This document shows positions 1 to 8,040 of a DNA stretch of 64,000 bases, piece after piece. The position numbers and the translations under genes were made by a program. Under the pieces are notes generated by a model that saw nothing but the letters and a program-made list of their open reading frames with translations, made no database searches and had not been told where the DNA came from. Numbering within the stretch: position 1 is the first letter of the stretch; every line of letters starts with the position of its first letter. Origin of the DNA: Spirochaetia bacterium (lineage in GTDB: Bacteria; Spirochaetota; Spirochaetia; Treponematales; Treponemataceae); NCBI GenBank assembly GCA_900769975.1, contig CAAGIR010000142.1, forward strand, positions 1 to 64,000, read 5' to 3'.

Positions 1-206
1 ATACCAGGATTTCCAAAAAGTGCCATTGTTTCATAAACAGGCATTGTAATTACTATCGGGTCGTTTATGTGTTCAAATGGTTTCATTTCTGTTTTGGCAC
101 GCACTTCTTTTAAATCCGTCATGCTTCTGTAATATGTTTCATAATTACAGCTTACGCTTACAAATATAAGTGCCAGAATTATTGTGGTTTTTAAGATATT
201 TTTCAT
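1..206 (-). CDS. Putative lipoprotein, N-terminal part (runs off left edge)
   Basis: Only the first 68 codons are in the window. The start at 206 is preceded by a GGGAGA ribosome binding site about 6 bases upstream. The first residues are basic (MKN), followed by a hydrophobic stretch and a lipobox-like end (V-S-V-S-C, Cys at about residue 20), so the protein is predicted to be exported and lipid-anchored through that Cys. After the Cys comes a polar region with N-Y-E-T-Y-Y. No domain can be recognised from this fragment, and I do not assign a function. It is divergent from the regulator gene at 450, with a 243-base region between them that holds direct repeats. Confidence 0.7.
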   Translation of the reverse strand, partial: MKNILKTTIILALIFVSVSCNYETYYRSMTDLKEVRAKTEMKPFEHINDPIVITMPVYETMALFGNPG

Positions 207-260
207 GTTTTCTCCCATATAAAAATAAGTTTTCCAACTTTGACGCAATTTGTCACCATT

Positions 261-280
261 CGTACAAAACCGTACAAAGT
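261..280. repeat. Two CGTACAAA direct repeats, 10-bp period
   Basis: CGTACAAA occurs at 261-268 and again at 271-278, exactly one helical turn apart, in the divergent intergenic region between the lipoprotein gene (start 206) and the LuxR-type gene (start 450). Direct repeats on one face of the helix are typical of sites bound by a regulator dimer. Which gene it would control is not visible. Confidence 0.4.
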
Positions 281-352
281 TTACAGTTTGCTTTTTGCAT
301 CCAGCAACCAATTTTACACTTATTTTTTGTAAAAACAATACTGATTAAAAAG

Positions 353-386
353 AAAAAACCAAAGTTATAGAAAAAAAAACCAAAGT
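353..386. repeat. Direct repeat AAAAAACCAAAGT, 21-bp period
   Basis: The 13-mer ends at 365 and again at 386, two helical turns apart, about 60-90 bases before the LuxR-type gene. It may be a regulator site or simply A-rich repetition. Confidence 0.3.
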
Positions 387-414
387 GTAAGCTATTTTTC
401 ATAAAAAATAATCA

Positions 415-443
415 TTTAAAAATAAATACATATGTGATAAACT
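415..443 (+). promoter_or_regulatory. Candidate leaderless promoter of the LuxR-type gene
   Basis: TTTAAA (415-420), 17 bases, TAAACT (438-443), then 6 bases to the ATG at 450. There is no ribosome binding site before either the 444 or the 450 ATG. The hexamers are weak, so this is the least certain of the set. Confidence 0.3.
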
Positions 444-449
444 ATGATC

Positions 450-1226
450 ATGAAAATAAAGACAATCTTTTCTAAAGCAAATTCTGAAAGAATATTTTTG
501 ATTTTCTCTTTTATAATTTTACTGACAGCAAGTATCATTTCATTTATTTTACCAGCAGAAACTCGTAGCATAATTCCTTATCCACAAATTGCAATTCCTT
601 TAATAAATTCAATCTGTGCATTACTTTGTTTTATAACAATTTTCAAAATATCATGGCATAAACTGCAATATACAATTCTTTTTGTTGAATCACTTTGTAC
701 AATTTTAACAGGCTACGAGATTTTAGGGATTTTTTTGTTTTCGGCACTTTTAATCAAACTTTTTGTGAACAGATTTTTTGTTAAACATGTTTATTCAAAA
801 ATGATGTGTCTGCTTATTATCTGGATTATATCAATTTTAGGATTAATTCCATTTGGTATGGAGCGAGTATTTCTTTCTTATGCTACAATTTGTTTTTTCT
901 GTACTTTTTATTATCATATTTACAAAAAGATGGAAGATGATTTAAAAAAATATATTCCACCAGTAGCAATTGAATCAAAAATCAAACTTCCTCAACATGG
1001 AGAAAAAATTTATCTATCTGATTACAATTTTTCTGAACGCCAGATAAAAATTCTTGAAGAATATTTAAAATACGGAAGTTCTTATAAAACTATTTCAGAT
1101 AAATTTTTTGTAAGTATATCAACAGTAAAAACAGAAATGTCAAAAATTCAAAAAAAGTTCGGAGTAAAAAATAGAGAAGATTTAAGAGTTCTTCTTTTAC
1201 AATATGAAATAATTGCCAATAGATAA
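450..1226 (+). CDS. Membrane-bound LuxR/GerE-type transcriptional regulator
   Basis: The N-terminal two thirds (about residues 8-160) is a run of roughly six hydrophobic segments, so this half is predicted to sit in the inner membrane. The C-terminal part (about residues 190-255) is a LuxR-type helix-turn-helix: F-S-E-R-Q-I-K-I-L-E, then S-Y-K-T-I-S-D-K, then the recognition helix S-I-S-T-V-K-T-E-M-S-K-I-Q-K-K-F-G-V. A DNA-binding domain tied directly to a membrane domain suggests a one-component sensor that regulates from the membrane; the signal is unknown. I chose the ATG at 450 because a candidate -10 lies 6 bases before it; an in-frame ATG at 444 is the alternative and adds two residues. 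No kinase partner is nearby. Family of the HTH is clear, the rest is inference. Confidence 0.75.
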   Translation: MKIKTIFSKANSERIFLIFSFIILLTASIISFILPAETRSIIPYPQIAIPLINSICALLCFITIFKISWHKLQYTILFVESLCTILTGYEILGIFLFSALLIKLFVNRFFVKHVYSKMMCLLIIWIISILGLIPFGMERVFLSYATICFFCTFYYHIYKKMEDDLKKYIPPVAIESKIKLPQHGEKIYLSDYNFSERQIKILEEYLKYGSSYKTISDKFFVSISTVKTEMSKIQKKFGVKNREDLRVLLLQYEIIANR

Positions 1227-1270
1227 AAAAAGCTAAATCAAATGACAAAAAAACACCATTTGATTTAGCT
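1224..1270 (-). terminator. Terminator of the rimP-nusA-infB-rbfA operon
   Basis: A perfect 14-bp inverted repeat (arms 1231-1244 and 1257-1270, 12-base loop) is followed on the minus strand by a run of seven T. On the plus strand no T-run follows, so it serves the minus-strand operon. The stem core TAAATCAAATG is the same as the stem of the fourth hairpin in the repeats at 29023-29304. Confidence 0.8.
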
Positions 1271-1292
1271 CCATATAAAACCCTTTTTTTAA

Positions 1293-1676
1293 TTATGATT
1301 CTGAAGTTTTTAAGCTGATTTCGTTGCTTTCTTTTTCAAGTTCATTCAATTTTTGAACCATTGCAAAGCCTTCTTTCATTCCCTTATCAACAATGAATTG
1401 CAATTTCGGAAACTGTCTTATTCTGAGTTTCTTTGCAATTTCTCGCTGAATAAAACCAGCCGCAGCATTTAATCCATCCACTCCAGTTTTCAACTGATTA
1501 TCAGGTAAAAATGATGAAACATAGACTTTAGCGTAACACAAGTCAGAAGTTACTTCCACTCTGTTTACGCTAAGGAAAGTTGAAACACGAGGATCTTTTA
1601 CTTCACCCCGCAGAATCAACTTCGATATTTCATCTCTGAGCTGATCGTTCAATCTCTGGATACGATACTGTCCCAT
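1293..1676 (-). CDS. rbfA: 30S ribosome-binding factor RbfA
   Basis: RbfA binds the small ribosomal subunit in the cytoplasm and helps the 5-prime end of 16S rRNA mature; it has a KH-like fold. The family signature is visible: R-I-Q-R-L-N-D-Q-L-R-D-E-I near the N-terminus, then V-K-D-P-R-V, and K-V-Y-V-S-S in the middle. Length (127 aa) is normal for the family. It is the last gene of the rimP-nusA-infB-rbfA operon: its ATG overlaps the infB stop in the string TAATG, so translation is probably coupled to infB. A strong terminator follows. The usual neighbours truB, ribF and rpsO are not found downstream; the next gene is convergent. Confidence 0.95.
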   Translation of the reverse strand: MGQYRIQRLNDQLRDEISKLILRGEVKDPRVSTFLSVNRVEVTSDLCYAKVYVSSFLPDNQLKTGVDGLNAAAGFIQREIAKKLRIRQFPKLQFIVDKGMKEGFAMVQKLNELEKESNEISLKTSES

Positions 1677-4507
1677 TATTCAGCTCCTTCTGAACCAGCG
1701 GCAGTTACATTACGTTTTGCAGCTTCAGCCTGTTCTTCAGCAAGAGTTTTTCCAAGTTTTTTGGCAATTTCTACAACTTCAAATACTTCAAGTTTATCGC
1801 CTACCTGAATATCCTGCCAGTTTTCAAGACCGATACCACATTCATAACCAACGCTAACTTCTTTTGCATCATCTTTAAATCGTTTAAGAGAAGCAATTTT
1901 TCCAGTAAAGATAACAATTCCTTCACGAACAAGATTTACGCTGGAATTTCTGCGGACAATACCTTCAGAAACTGAACATCCTGCAATAACACCAACTTTT
2001 GGAACTTTAAATGTATTTCTAACTTCAACCTGTCCGATAACCTCTTCTTTTGTATCAGGTGAAAGCATACCTTCCATAGCCTGTTGAATTTCTTCAACAC
2101 ACTTATAGATAATATTATACTTTCTGATTTCTACCTGTTCCTGTTCTGCAAGAGTTTTTGCTTTAGGAGTTGGACGAACATTAAATCCAATAATAATTGC
2201 ATTCGAGTCTGCTGCTGCCAGAGTAACGTCAGATTCATTGATAGCACCTGCACTTGAATGAATAACAGAAAGCCTGATTTCCCTTGTAGAAAGTTTTTCA
2301 AGAGAAGTTTTCAAAGCTTCTGCAGAACCCTGTAAATCGGCTTTAATGATAACTTTAAGTTCACGCACTTCGCTGTCGGCAATATCATTATAAAGAGATT
2401 CCAATGTTGTCTTTTTAACCGCTTTGGCTGCTTCAAATCGTTTCAATTCCTGGCGTTTTGCAGAAATTGCACGTGCATCTTTTTCACTTTCTGTTACCTG
2501 GAAAGGATCACCTGCATTAGGCATTTCTTCCATACCTAGAACTTCAACAGGAGTAGAAGGTCCTGCTTCCTGTATTCTGTTTCCTCTGTCATCAAACATT
2601 GCTCGAACACGACCAGAATAAATACCGGCAACATAAGGATCACCCTGATGTAAAGTACCTCGTTCAATTACTACAGAAGCAACAACACCACGTCCCTGAT
2701 CTACACGACTTTCAAGAATTTTACCTTCAGCACGACAATTATAATTTGCCTTTAATTCAAGCATTTCTGCCTGTAACAAAATTGCTTCAAGCAAATCATC
2801 AATACCTTCTTTTTTCAAAGCAGAAATATGAACATACTGCGTATCTCCACCCCATTCTTCTGGAGTAAGTCCATGTTCAGAAAGTTGAGTTTTAACTCTG
2901 TCTGGATTTGCTTCTGGCTTATCAACTTTGTTCACTGCAACAATAATAGGAACTTTTGCATCTTTTGCATGAGCAATTGCTTCCAAAGTCTGAGGCATTA
3001 CACCATCATCTGCTGCAACAACAAGAACAACAATATCTGTTACCTGAGCACCACGTGCACGCATCATAGTAAATGCTTCATGACCAGGTGTATCAAGGAA
3101 AGTGATTTTTCCTTTTGGAGTTGTTACGGAATAAGCACCGATTGACTGTGTAATTCCCCCAGCTTCGCCAGCAGCAACATTTGCATGACGGATAGCATCC
3201 AAAGTTTTTGTTTTACCATGGTCTACGTGTCCCATAACAGTAACTACAGGAGGACGTGACATCATATCAGAATCTTTATCTTCTTCACGTTCAATAACAG
3301 TTTCATCATAAAGACTTACAAGATGAACTTCGCAGCCATATTCTGCAGCCAAAAGTGTTGCAGTATCAGAATCAATAGACTGAGTAATTGTAACCATCAT
3401 ACCCATGCCCATGAGTTTTCCGATAACTTCACTAGCCTTCAGATTCATTTTTCTAGCCAAATCTGAAACAGAAATTGATTCCATAATATCAATTGATTTT
3501 GGTACAACAGTTGCTGGAGTTTCTGTTTTCTTTTTCTGACCAAATAAATTATCATCGTACTGTTCTTCGTCTTTACGATTATAAACTTGTTTTTTGCCTT
3601 TAAAAGCGGCTTTTTTACCTTGAGAACGGCTTGTATCTACAGGAAGCGGAGCTGGAGCCGCATTCATATTTGGACGCATTCCTCTGTTGAAACCGCCCTG
3701 TCCATTCTGTCCGTTTCGGTTATAACCATTCTGTCCGTTCTGACCACCACGATTAAAACCGCCCTGTCCGCCTTTATTAAATCCGCCCTGTCCATTCTGA
3801 TTATTTCTAAAACCACCCTGTCCATTGCGGTTTGAATTCTGGTTATTTTCGCGTTCTCTGTTCTGGAAACTTTGACGTGCCTGAACACCATTAAAGCCAC
3901 CGCCTTCCCTGTTATAAGTTCGGCCTCCATTTTGATTACCACGATTATAACCATTATTTCCGTTACGGTAATTATTCTGTTTAGGCTTATCAGAAAGATT
4001 TCCAGCCTTTACATTAGGACGCACAGAATTAAGCTCAAAAGTTGATTTTTGTCTGTTGTCGGTTCGGCTTTCATTTTTATTACCGTTTTTTGCACCAGAA
4101 TTTAATGCTGCATTTGAATTCTGATTTGCATTATCAACATTTTTTTCCGGTTGAGACTGCACAACACCATTCGAATCATTTTGATTTTTCTGAGTCTGTT
4201 CTGCAGGCTGTTCTTTTTGTACATTACTCATATCAGATGACTGCTGTACAGGATTTTTTTCCTGTTTCTGCTGCTGAGCATTGTTTTCTGAAGCAACATT
4301 ATCTGATTTTTTTACACCGACATGAACTTTCTGCACGTTCTGGGAACCTTGTACATTCTGGGTGTTTTGAGTATTTGTCTGATTTGGTGAAGCGTTCTTC
4401 TTTTTAATTACAATTACCTTCTTTTTTTCTGAAGTTCCAGCATTCACACTTTCAGGTTGTTTTTTGTGTACTACAAATTCGGGCTTTTTTTCGTTTTCAT
4501 CAGCCAT
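1676..4507 (-). CDS. infB: Translation initiation factor IF-2
   Basis: IF-2 is the GTPase that brings initiator fMet-tRNA to the 30S subunit. The 943-residue protein has a long low-complexity N-terminus (about 1-340) rich in Asn, Gln and Gly, with repeated G-Q-N-G/G-G-F-N-R-G units around residues 180-285, then the IF2N-type segment (S-V-S-D-L-A-R-K-M) near 345, and the G domain from about 420. G motifs are seen as GHVDHGKT, AGGITQSIGAY, DTPGHEAF, NKVD and SALK. The second motif normally reads AGGITQHIGAY; here His is replaced by Ser. The His of DTPGH that is needed for GTP hydrolysis is present. Beta-barrel and fMet-tRNA-binding C domains follow. It sits between nusA (28 bases upstream) and rbfA (1-base overlap). 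Confidence 0.97.
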   Translation of the reverse strand: MADENEKKPEFVVHKKQPESVNAGTSEKKKVIVIKKKNASPNQTNTQNTQNVQGSQNVQKVHVGVKKSDNVASENNAQQQKQEKNPVQQSSDMSNVQKEQPAEQTQKNQNDSNGVVQSQPEKNVDNANQNSNAALNSGAKNGNKNESRTDNRQKSTFELNSVRPNVKAGNLSDKPKQNNYRNGNNGYNRGNQNGGRTYNREGGGFNGVQARQSFQNRERENNQNSNRNGQGGFRNNQNGQGGFNKGGQGGFNRGGQNGQNGYNRNGQNGQGGFNRGMRPNMNAAPAPLPVDTSRSQGKKAAFKGKKQVYNRKDEEQYDDNLFGQKKKTETPATVVPKSIDIMESISVSDLARKMNLKASEVIGKLMGMGMMVTITQSIDSDTATLLAAEYGCEVHLVSLYDETVIEREEDKDSDMMSRPPVVTVMGHVDHGKTKTLDAIRHANVAAGEAGGITQSIGAYSVTTPKGKITFLDTPGHEAFTMMRARGAQVTDIVVLVVAADDGVMPQTLEAIAHAKDAKVPIIVAVNKVDKPEANPDRVKTQLSEHGLTPEEWGGDTQYVHISALKKEGIDDLLEAILLQAEMLELKANYNCRAEGKILESRVDQGRGVVASVVIERGTLHQGDPYVAGIYSGRVRAMFDDRGNRIQEAGPSTPVEVLGMEEMPNAGDPFQVTESEKDARAISAKRQELKRFEAAKAVKKTTLESLYNDIADSEVRELKVIIKADLQGSAEALKTSLEKLSTREIRLSVIHSSAGAINESDVTLAAADSNAIIIGFNVRPTPKAKTLAEQEQVEIRKYNIIYKCVEEIQQAMEGMLSPDTKEEVIGQVEVRNTFKVPKVGVIAGCSVSEGIVRRNSSVNLVREGIVIFTGKIASLKRFKDDAKEVSVGYECGIGLENWQDIQVGDKLEVFEVVEIAKKLGKTLAEEQAEAAKRNVTAAGSEGAE

Positions 4508-4535
4508 ATATTATCTATTTCCTTCTATTAAAATA

Positions 4536-6011
4536 CTACTCGTCATCCTCTGTAAATTCAAACTCAACACCACAATTTGGACATCGAGTCATGTCAAGGG
4601 TGATTTTTGTACCACATTCAGGACAGAAATATTCTTCTTCCTCTTGTGCTTCATCTTCACTGTTTGCAGATACAGAATCTTGTTCAGCACTTTCTTCAGT
4701 TTCATCTTCTACAAACTCAACATTATCATTGATAAGAGCATTAATCTTATCAAGGTCTTCTTTTGTCACACCTTCAATATTAATTGTTCCATTATCGTAC
4801 GCTTCAACAAAATCTTGTATTTCTTGAATGCCGTTTTCAATTAATTTATTTGCAATTTCTTCGTCAACACCAGGAAGTTCTGCAACAGTAGTAATTTCAT
4901 CAACTGTTTCATCAACAAAAAGACTTCTTGCATTCTGAACAGTATTAACATTAGAAAAGTCAATATCCTCTGCCTGTTCAACTGTTTTTACATCGATATT
5001 CCAGTCACAAAGTCTATTTGCAAGCCTTACATTTTGTCCCTGTTTACCGATTGCCAAAGAAAACTGAGAATCTTCAACAATTGCAAGTGCCTGACGTTTG
5101 TCTGCATCCATAATTACAACACGTTCAACCTGTGCAGGAGAAAGTGCATTTTTAATAAATTCAACAGGATTTGAATCCCATCGCAAAACGTCGATTTTTT
5201 CGTTTAAAAGTTCTCTGATAACATTTTGAATTCGAACACCTTTTAAACCGACACACGCACCGACAGGATCAACTTCTTCACGTTTAGAATAAACTGCAAT
5301 TTTTGTACGATAACCTGCGTCACGAACAATTTTCTGGATTTCTACAGTTCCATCAGCAATTTCTGGAACTTCTTTTTCAAGAATAGAACTAACAAGTTTT
5401 GCATCGCTTCTAGAAAGAACCAGCTGAATACCTGAATTTGTAGGTTTTACGTCTACAATCAAAGCTTTAATTCTGTCACCTTTTTCATAAACTTCAAGTT
5501 TTGACTGATATTTTAATGGCAAAACCCCTTCAACTTTTCCAGAATTACCCAAATCAATATAAATGTTTCCGTTTTTCTCTCGCTGATAATATCCGATTAT
5601 GATTTCACCAACTTTATCACGATAATCATTCATTAAAGAATTTTTGTAAGTTTCGTTTAATCCCTGATGAGCTGTCTGTTTACCAGTTGCAACAGCAGAA
5701 CGGTCAAAAGATTTAGGATCTTCAAGAATATCTATCTGATCGCCTTCCTCAATATCATCCCCTGCAAGTTTTTTTGCTTCTTCCAGTTCAATTTCTTTTA
5801 CTGGATCATAAACACCATCAATAATAACTTTTCTTGAATAAATTGAAACATCTGACATATCATCGTTAAATTTTACGATTGCGTTTTCATCTGTCCCATA
5901 AGTTCGTTTGTATGCAGCCTTTAATGCTCTTTCAATTGTCTGTCTTACTGAATCTTCAGAATAACCTTTTTCTGAAATCAGCTGACGGATAGCCTCTGCC
6001 ATTTCTGACAT
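4536..6011 (-). CDS. nusA: Transcription factor NusA with C-terminal zinc ribbon
   Basis: NusA binds RNA polymerase and nascent RNA and controls pausing, termination and antitermination. The N-terminal polymerase-binding domain (about 1-125), S1 domain (about 135-200) and two KH domains (about 200-345, with V-G-A-C-V-G-L-K-G-V-R-I and A-I-G-K-Q-G-Q-N-V-R) are all recognisable, followed by a helix-hairpin-helix region (about 370-425). The last 35 residues are unusual: after a highly acidic linker comes C-P-E-C, ten residues, C-P-N-C, which is a zinc-ribbon pattern not part of the standard NusA architecture. The start is supported by AGGAGG about 7 bases upstream. The gene follows rimP by 10 bases and precedes infB, the usual bacterial operon order. 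Confidence 0.95.
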   Translation of the reverse strand: MSEMAEAIRQLISEKGYSEDSVRQTIERALKAAYKRTYGTDENAIVKFNDDMSDVSIYSRKVIIDGVYDPVKEIELEEAKKLAGDDIEEGDQIDILEDPKSFDRSAVATGKQTAHQGLNETYKNSLMNDYRDKVGEIIIGYYQREKNGNIYIDLGNSGKVEGVLPLKYQSKLEVYEKGDRIKALIVDVKPTNSGIQLVLSRSDAKLVSSILEKEVPEIADGTVEIQKIVRDAGYRTKIAVYSKREEVDPVGACVGLKGVRIQNVIRELLNEKIDVLRWDSNPVEFIKNALSPAQVERVVIMDADKRQALAIVEDSQFSLAIGKQGQNVRLANRLCDWNIDVKTVEQAEDIDFSNVNTVQNARSLFVDETVDEITTVAELPGVDEEIANKLIENGIQEIQDFVEAYDNGTINIEGVTKEDLDKINALINDNVEFVEDETEESAEQDSVSANSEDEAQEEEEYFCPECGTKITLDMTRCPNCGVEFEFTEDDE

Positions 6012-6021
6012 TTCAAGCCTC

Positions 6022-6480
6022 CTATAATAAAAACTTTGCTTTTGCTATATTTTCATAAGGCACTGTGATATCATCACTACCTTCTTTTTCCAAAGTTACT
6101 GATTTGTCATCTGCACTTTTTATTGTTCCACCAACCCAGTCATTAACGGATTTATCCCAAACCCGAATCGTCCTTCCAGTAAAAATTGCAAATTCAGCAG
6201 CATTTTTAATGTTATGTTCAATTCCTGGTGAAGTTAATTCCATGGAAGTTTCTTCGGTTCCGAGCAACGCTTCAAGTCTTGGCAATAAAACTCTGTGAAC
6301 TTTTGCACAGTCATTTACACCAATATTTTCATTTGGATCAGAAGAACAAATCATTGCTGATATTTTTGTAATAGATTTAGCAGGAATGATTTTTAATTCA
6401 ACAAGTTTAAATCCCATTCCTTCTACCAATGCGGCACATTCTTTGTAATACTTAATGTTTTTATATGAATTATATTCCAT
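6022..6480 (-). CDS. rimP: Ribosome maturation factor RimP
   Basis: RimP helps 30S subunit assembly in the cytoplasm. The 152-residue length, the N-terminal segment with G-F-K-L-V-E-L-K and the middle motif M-E-L-T-S-P-G-I-E (the family shows LEVSSPGLDR-like sequence) fit RimP, and the position as first gene before nusA is the standard context. The C-terminal SH3-like part (about 85-150) is present. There is no clear ribosome binding site; upstream on the minus strand TTTAAT lies 5 bases before the ATG, so this may also be a near-leaderless start. The region between this gene and hisS holds the hisS terminator and presumably the operon promoter. Confidence 0.9.
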   Translation of the reverse strand: MEYNSYKNIKYYKECAALVEGMGFKLVELKIIPAKSITKISAMICSSDPNENIGVNDCAKVHRVLLPRLEALLGTEETSMELTSPGIEHNIKNAAEFAIFTGRTIRVWDKSVNDWVGGTIKSADDKSVTLEKEGSDDITVPYENIAKAKFLL

Positions 6481-6571
6481 ACTAGATTAAACAGTTTATA
6501 AACATTTATTTTTTTAATATGACAAGATTTTTTTTCCTGATTAATCAAATAAATATTTAAACATTAAATAA

Positions 6572-6600
6572 AAAAGACCCGTGCAGGCACGAGTCTTTTA
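6572..6600 (-). terminator. Terminator downstream of hisS
   Basis: A hairpin with AAAAGACtCGTGC/GCACGgGTCTTTT arms and a 3-base loop, followed by T-rich sequence on the minus strand. It lies 110 bases after the hisS stop and before the rimP start, separating the two minus-strand operons. Confidence 0.85.
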
Positions 6601-6712
6601 ATACTAATATTAAACTGACTAAGTAAGACTATCATTTATTGTAAAAAGTGTCAATATATCTTGTAAAATGTAAATCGCACAATTGCAAATCGCTCAAATT
6701 TTTTTTGAAAAA

Positions 6713-7951
6713 TTACTTTAATACAATTTCTCCGTCTTTTGCAACGGCAAATTTTGTAAAGCCTTGTTTTTCAAGCATGTCAAATTGCGGTCCTGCTTTT
6801 TTTGCTTTTTTGAAAATTGAAACATTGTAGTCTTTGCGCAGGGACGAGGCTTCTTCCATCACTTTTGAAAAAGAAACAGAATCATCATAAATTAATGCAC
6901 ATCTATCCTTTTCGCCAGGAATTTCATAATTCTGTTCCAGCAAGATACTGCAAATTCTTTCAAAACCAATGCTGAAACCAACTGCAGGAACATTCTGCCC
7001 CGTAAATTTTCCAATTAAATTATCATAACGGCCGCCGCCACCGATTGCACCGCTAAAAAGTGGACTTGCAATTTCAAAAACGACACCAGTGTAATAACCT
7101 TGTCCACGAACAAGATTTGGACAATATTTTACGTCATATTTTCCATGTGAAATTTCTTTTGCAGTTTTAATTATATATTTTAAATCTTCTCCAATAGAAG
7201 AATCCGAACATTTTGAAATGACATTTTCAAGCGTAATTTCACCCTGCGAAATAAATTCAACAAGACTGTTTATAGCATCAGAAGGGAATTGTTTTTCTAC
7301 AAGTTCATTTTTAACGCCTTCCACACCGATTTTGTCCAGTTTATCAAATGTAATGCAAACAGAATCAATTGTCTGTGGCAAAAATCCCATAGATTCAAGC
7401 ATATTTCTTAAAATGCGTCTGTCATTAATATTAATGTAAAAATCTGAAAAACCGATGGAAAGCATTGCATTTGCTGTAACGTCTATCAACTCTACTTCAG
7501 CATTTACGCTGGAATCACCAAGGATATCGATATCGCACTGAACAAATTCACGTAACCTGCCTTTTTGCGGACGTTCTGCACGATAAACTCTGTCTGTTTG
7601 AATTACTTTAAATGGAAAAGTCAATTCATTTTTGTTTGCCGAATAAAATCTTGTAAGCGGAAGCGTTAAATCATATCGCAATCCCATATCAGACAATTCT
7701 TTTTCAGTAGGATTTTCTTTTGATAAAGCATCATTTAATTTTTCGCCACGTTTTAAAATCTTAAAGATAAGGTTTAAATTATCGCCACCATCAGATTTAT
7801 CAAGATTTTCAGAATCTTCAAGAATTGGTGTGGAAATGCGTTCAAAACCATTTGCCCTGTAAGTTTCCAAAATTTTAGACTGAACAAAATCTCGCATTCT
7901 CTGTTCCTGCGGTAAAATATCTTTTGTTCCTTTTAATGCATTTGTTTTCAT
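6713..7951 (-). CDS. hisS: Histidyl-tRNA synthetase
   Basis: Class II synthetase charging tRNA-His. Seen: the N-terminal G-T-K-D-I-L-P, motif 2 region (F-R-A-E-R-P-Q type: Y-R-A-E-R-P-Q-K-G-R-L-R-E-F), the histidine-A loop near L-V-R-G-Q-G-Y-Y-T-G, and motif 3 (G-G-G-G-R-Y-D-N-L, then G-F-S-I-G-F-E-R). The 412 residues include a short C-terminal anticodon-binding domain ending at K-D-G-E-I-V-L-K. An AAGGA ribosome binding site lies 6 bases before the ATG. It is the last gene of a loose minus-strand run that starts at 11817, followed by a terminator. A tRNA-His gene is also in this window, at 43620. Confidence 0.96.
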   Translation of the reverse strand: MKTNALKGTKDILPQEQRMRDFVQSKILETYRANGFERISTPILEDSENLDKSDGGDNLNLIFKILKRGEKLNDALSKENPTEKELSDMGLRYDLTLPLTRFYSANKNELTFPFKVIQTDRVYRAERPQKGRLREFVQCDIDILGDSSVNAEVELIDVTANAMLSIGFSDFYININDRRILRNMLESMGFLPQTIDSVCITFDKLDKIGVEGVKNELVEKQFPSDAINSLVEFISQGEITLENVISKCSDSSIGEDLKYIIKTAKEISHGKYDVKYCPNLVRGQGYYTGVVFEIASPLFSGAIGGGGRYDNLIGKFTGQNVPAVGFSIGFERICSILLEQNYEIPGEKDRCALIYDDSVSFSKVMEEASSLRKDYNVSIFKKAKKAGPQFDMLEKQGFTKFAVAKDGEIVLK

Positions 7952-8040
7952 ATTAATCCTTATTAAACGTAATTATGTTATTCAATTTTTGTATTCAAAC
8001 TTTTAAGCAAATTATAATCAAATATAATTAATTGTTTCTA

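Noticed and set aside
3664..3954. 96-codon open frame inside infB
   Set aside because: Frame-shifted reading of the Gly/Asn/Gln repeat region of IF-2; low complexity with no start signals.
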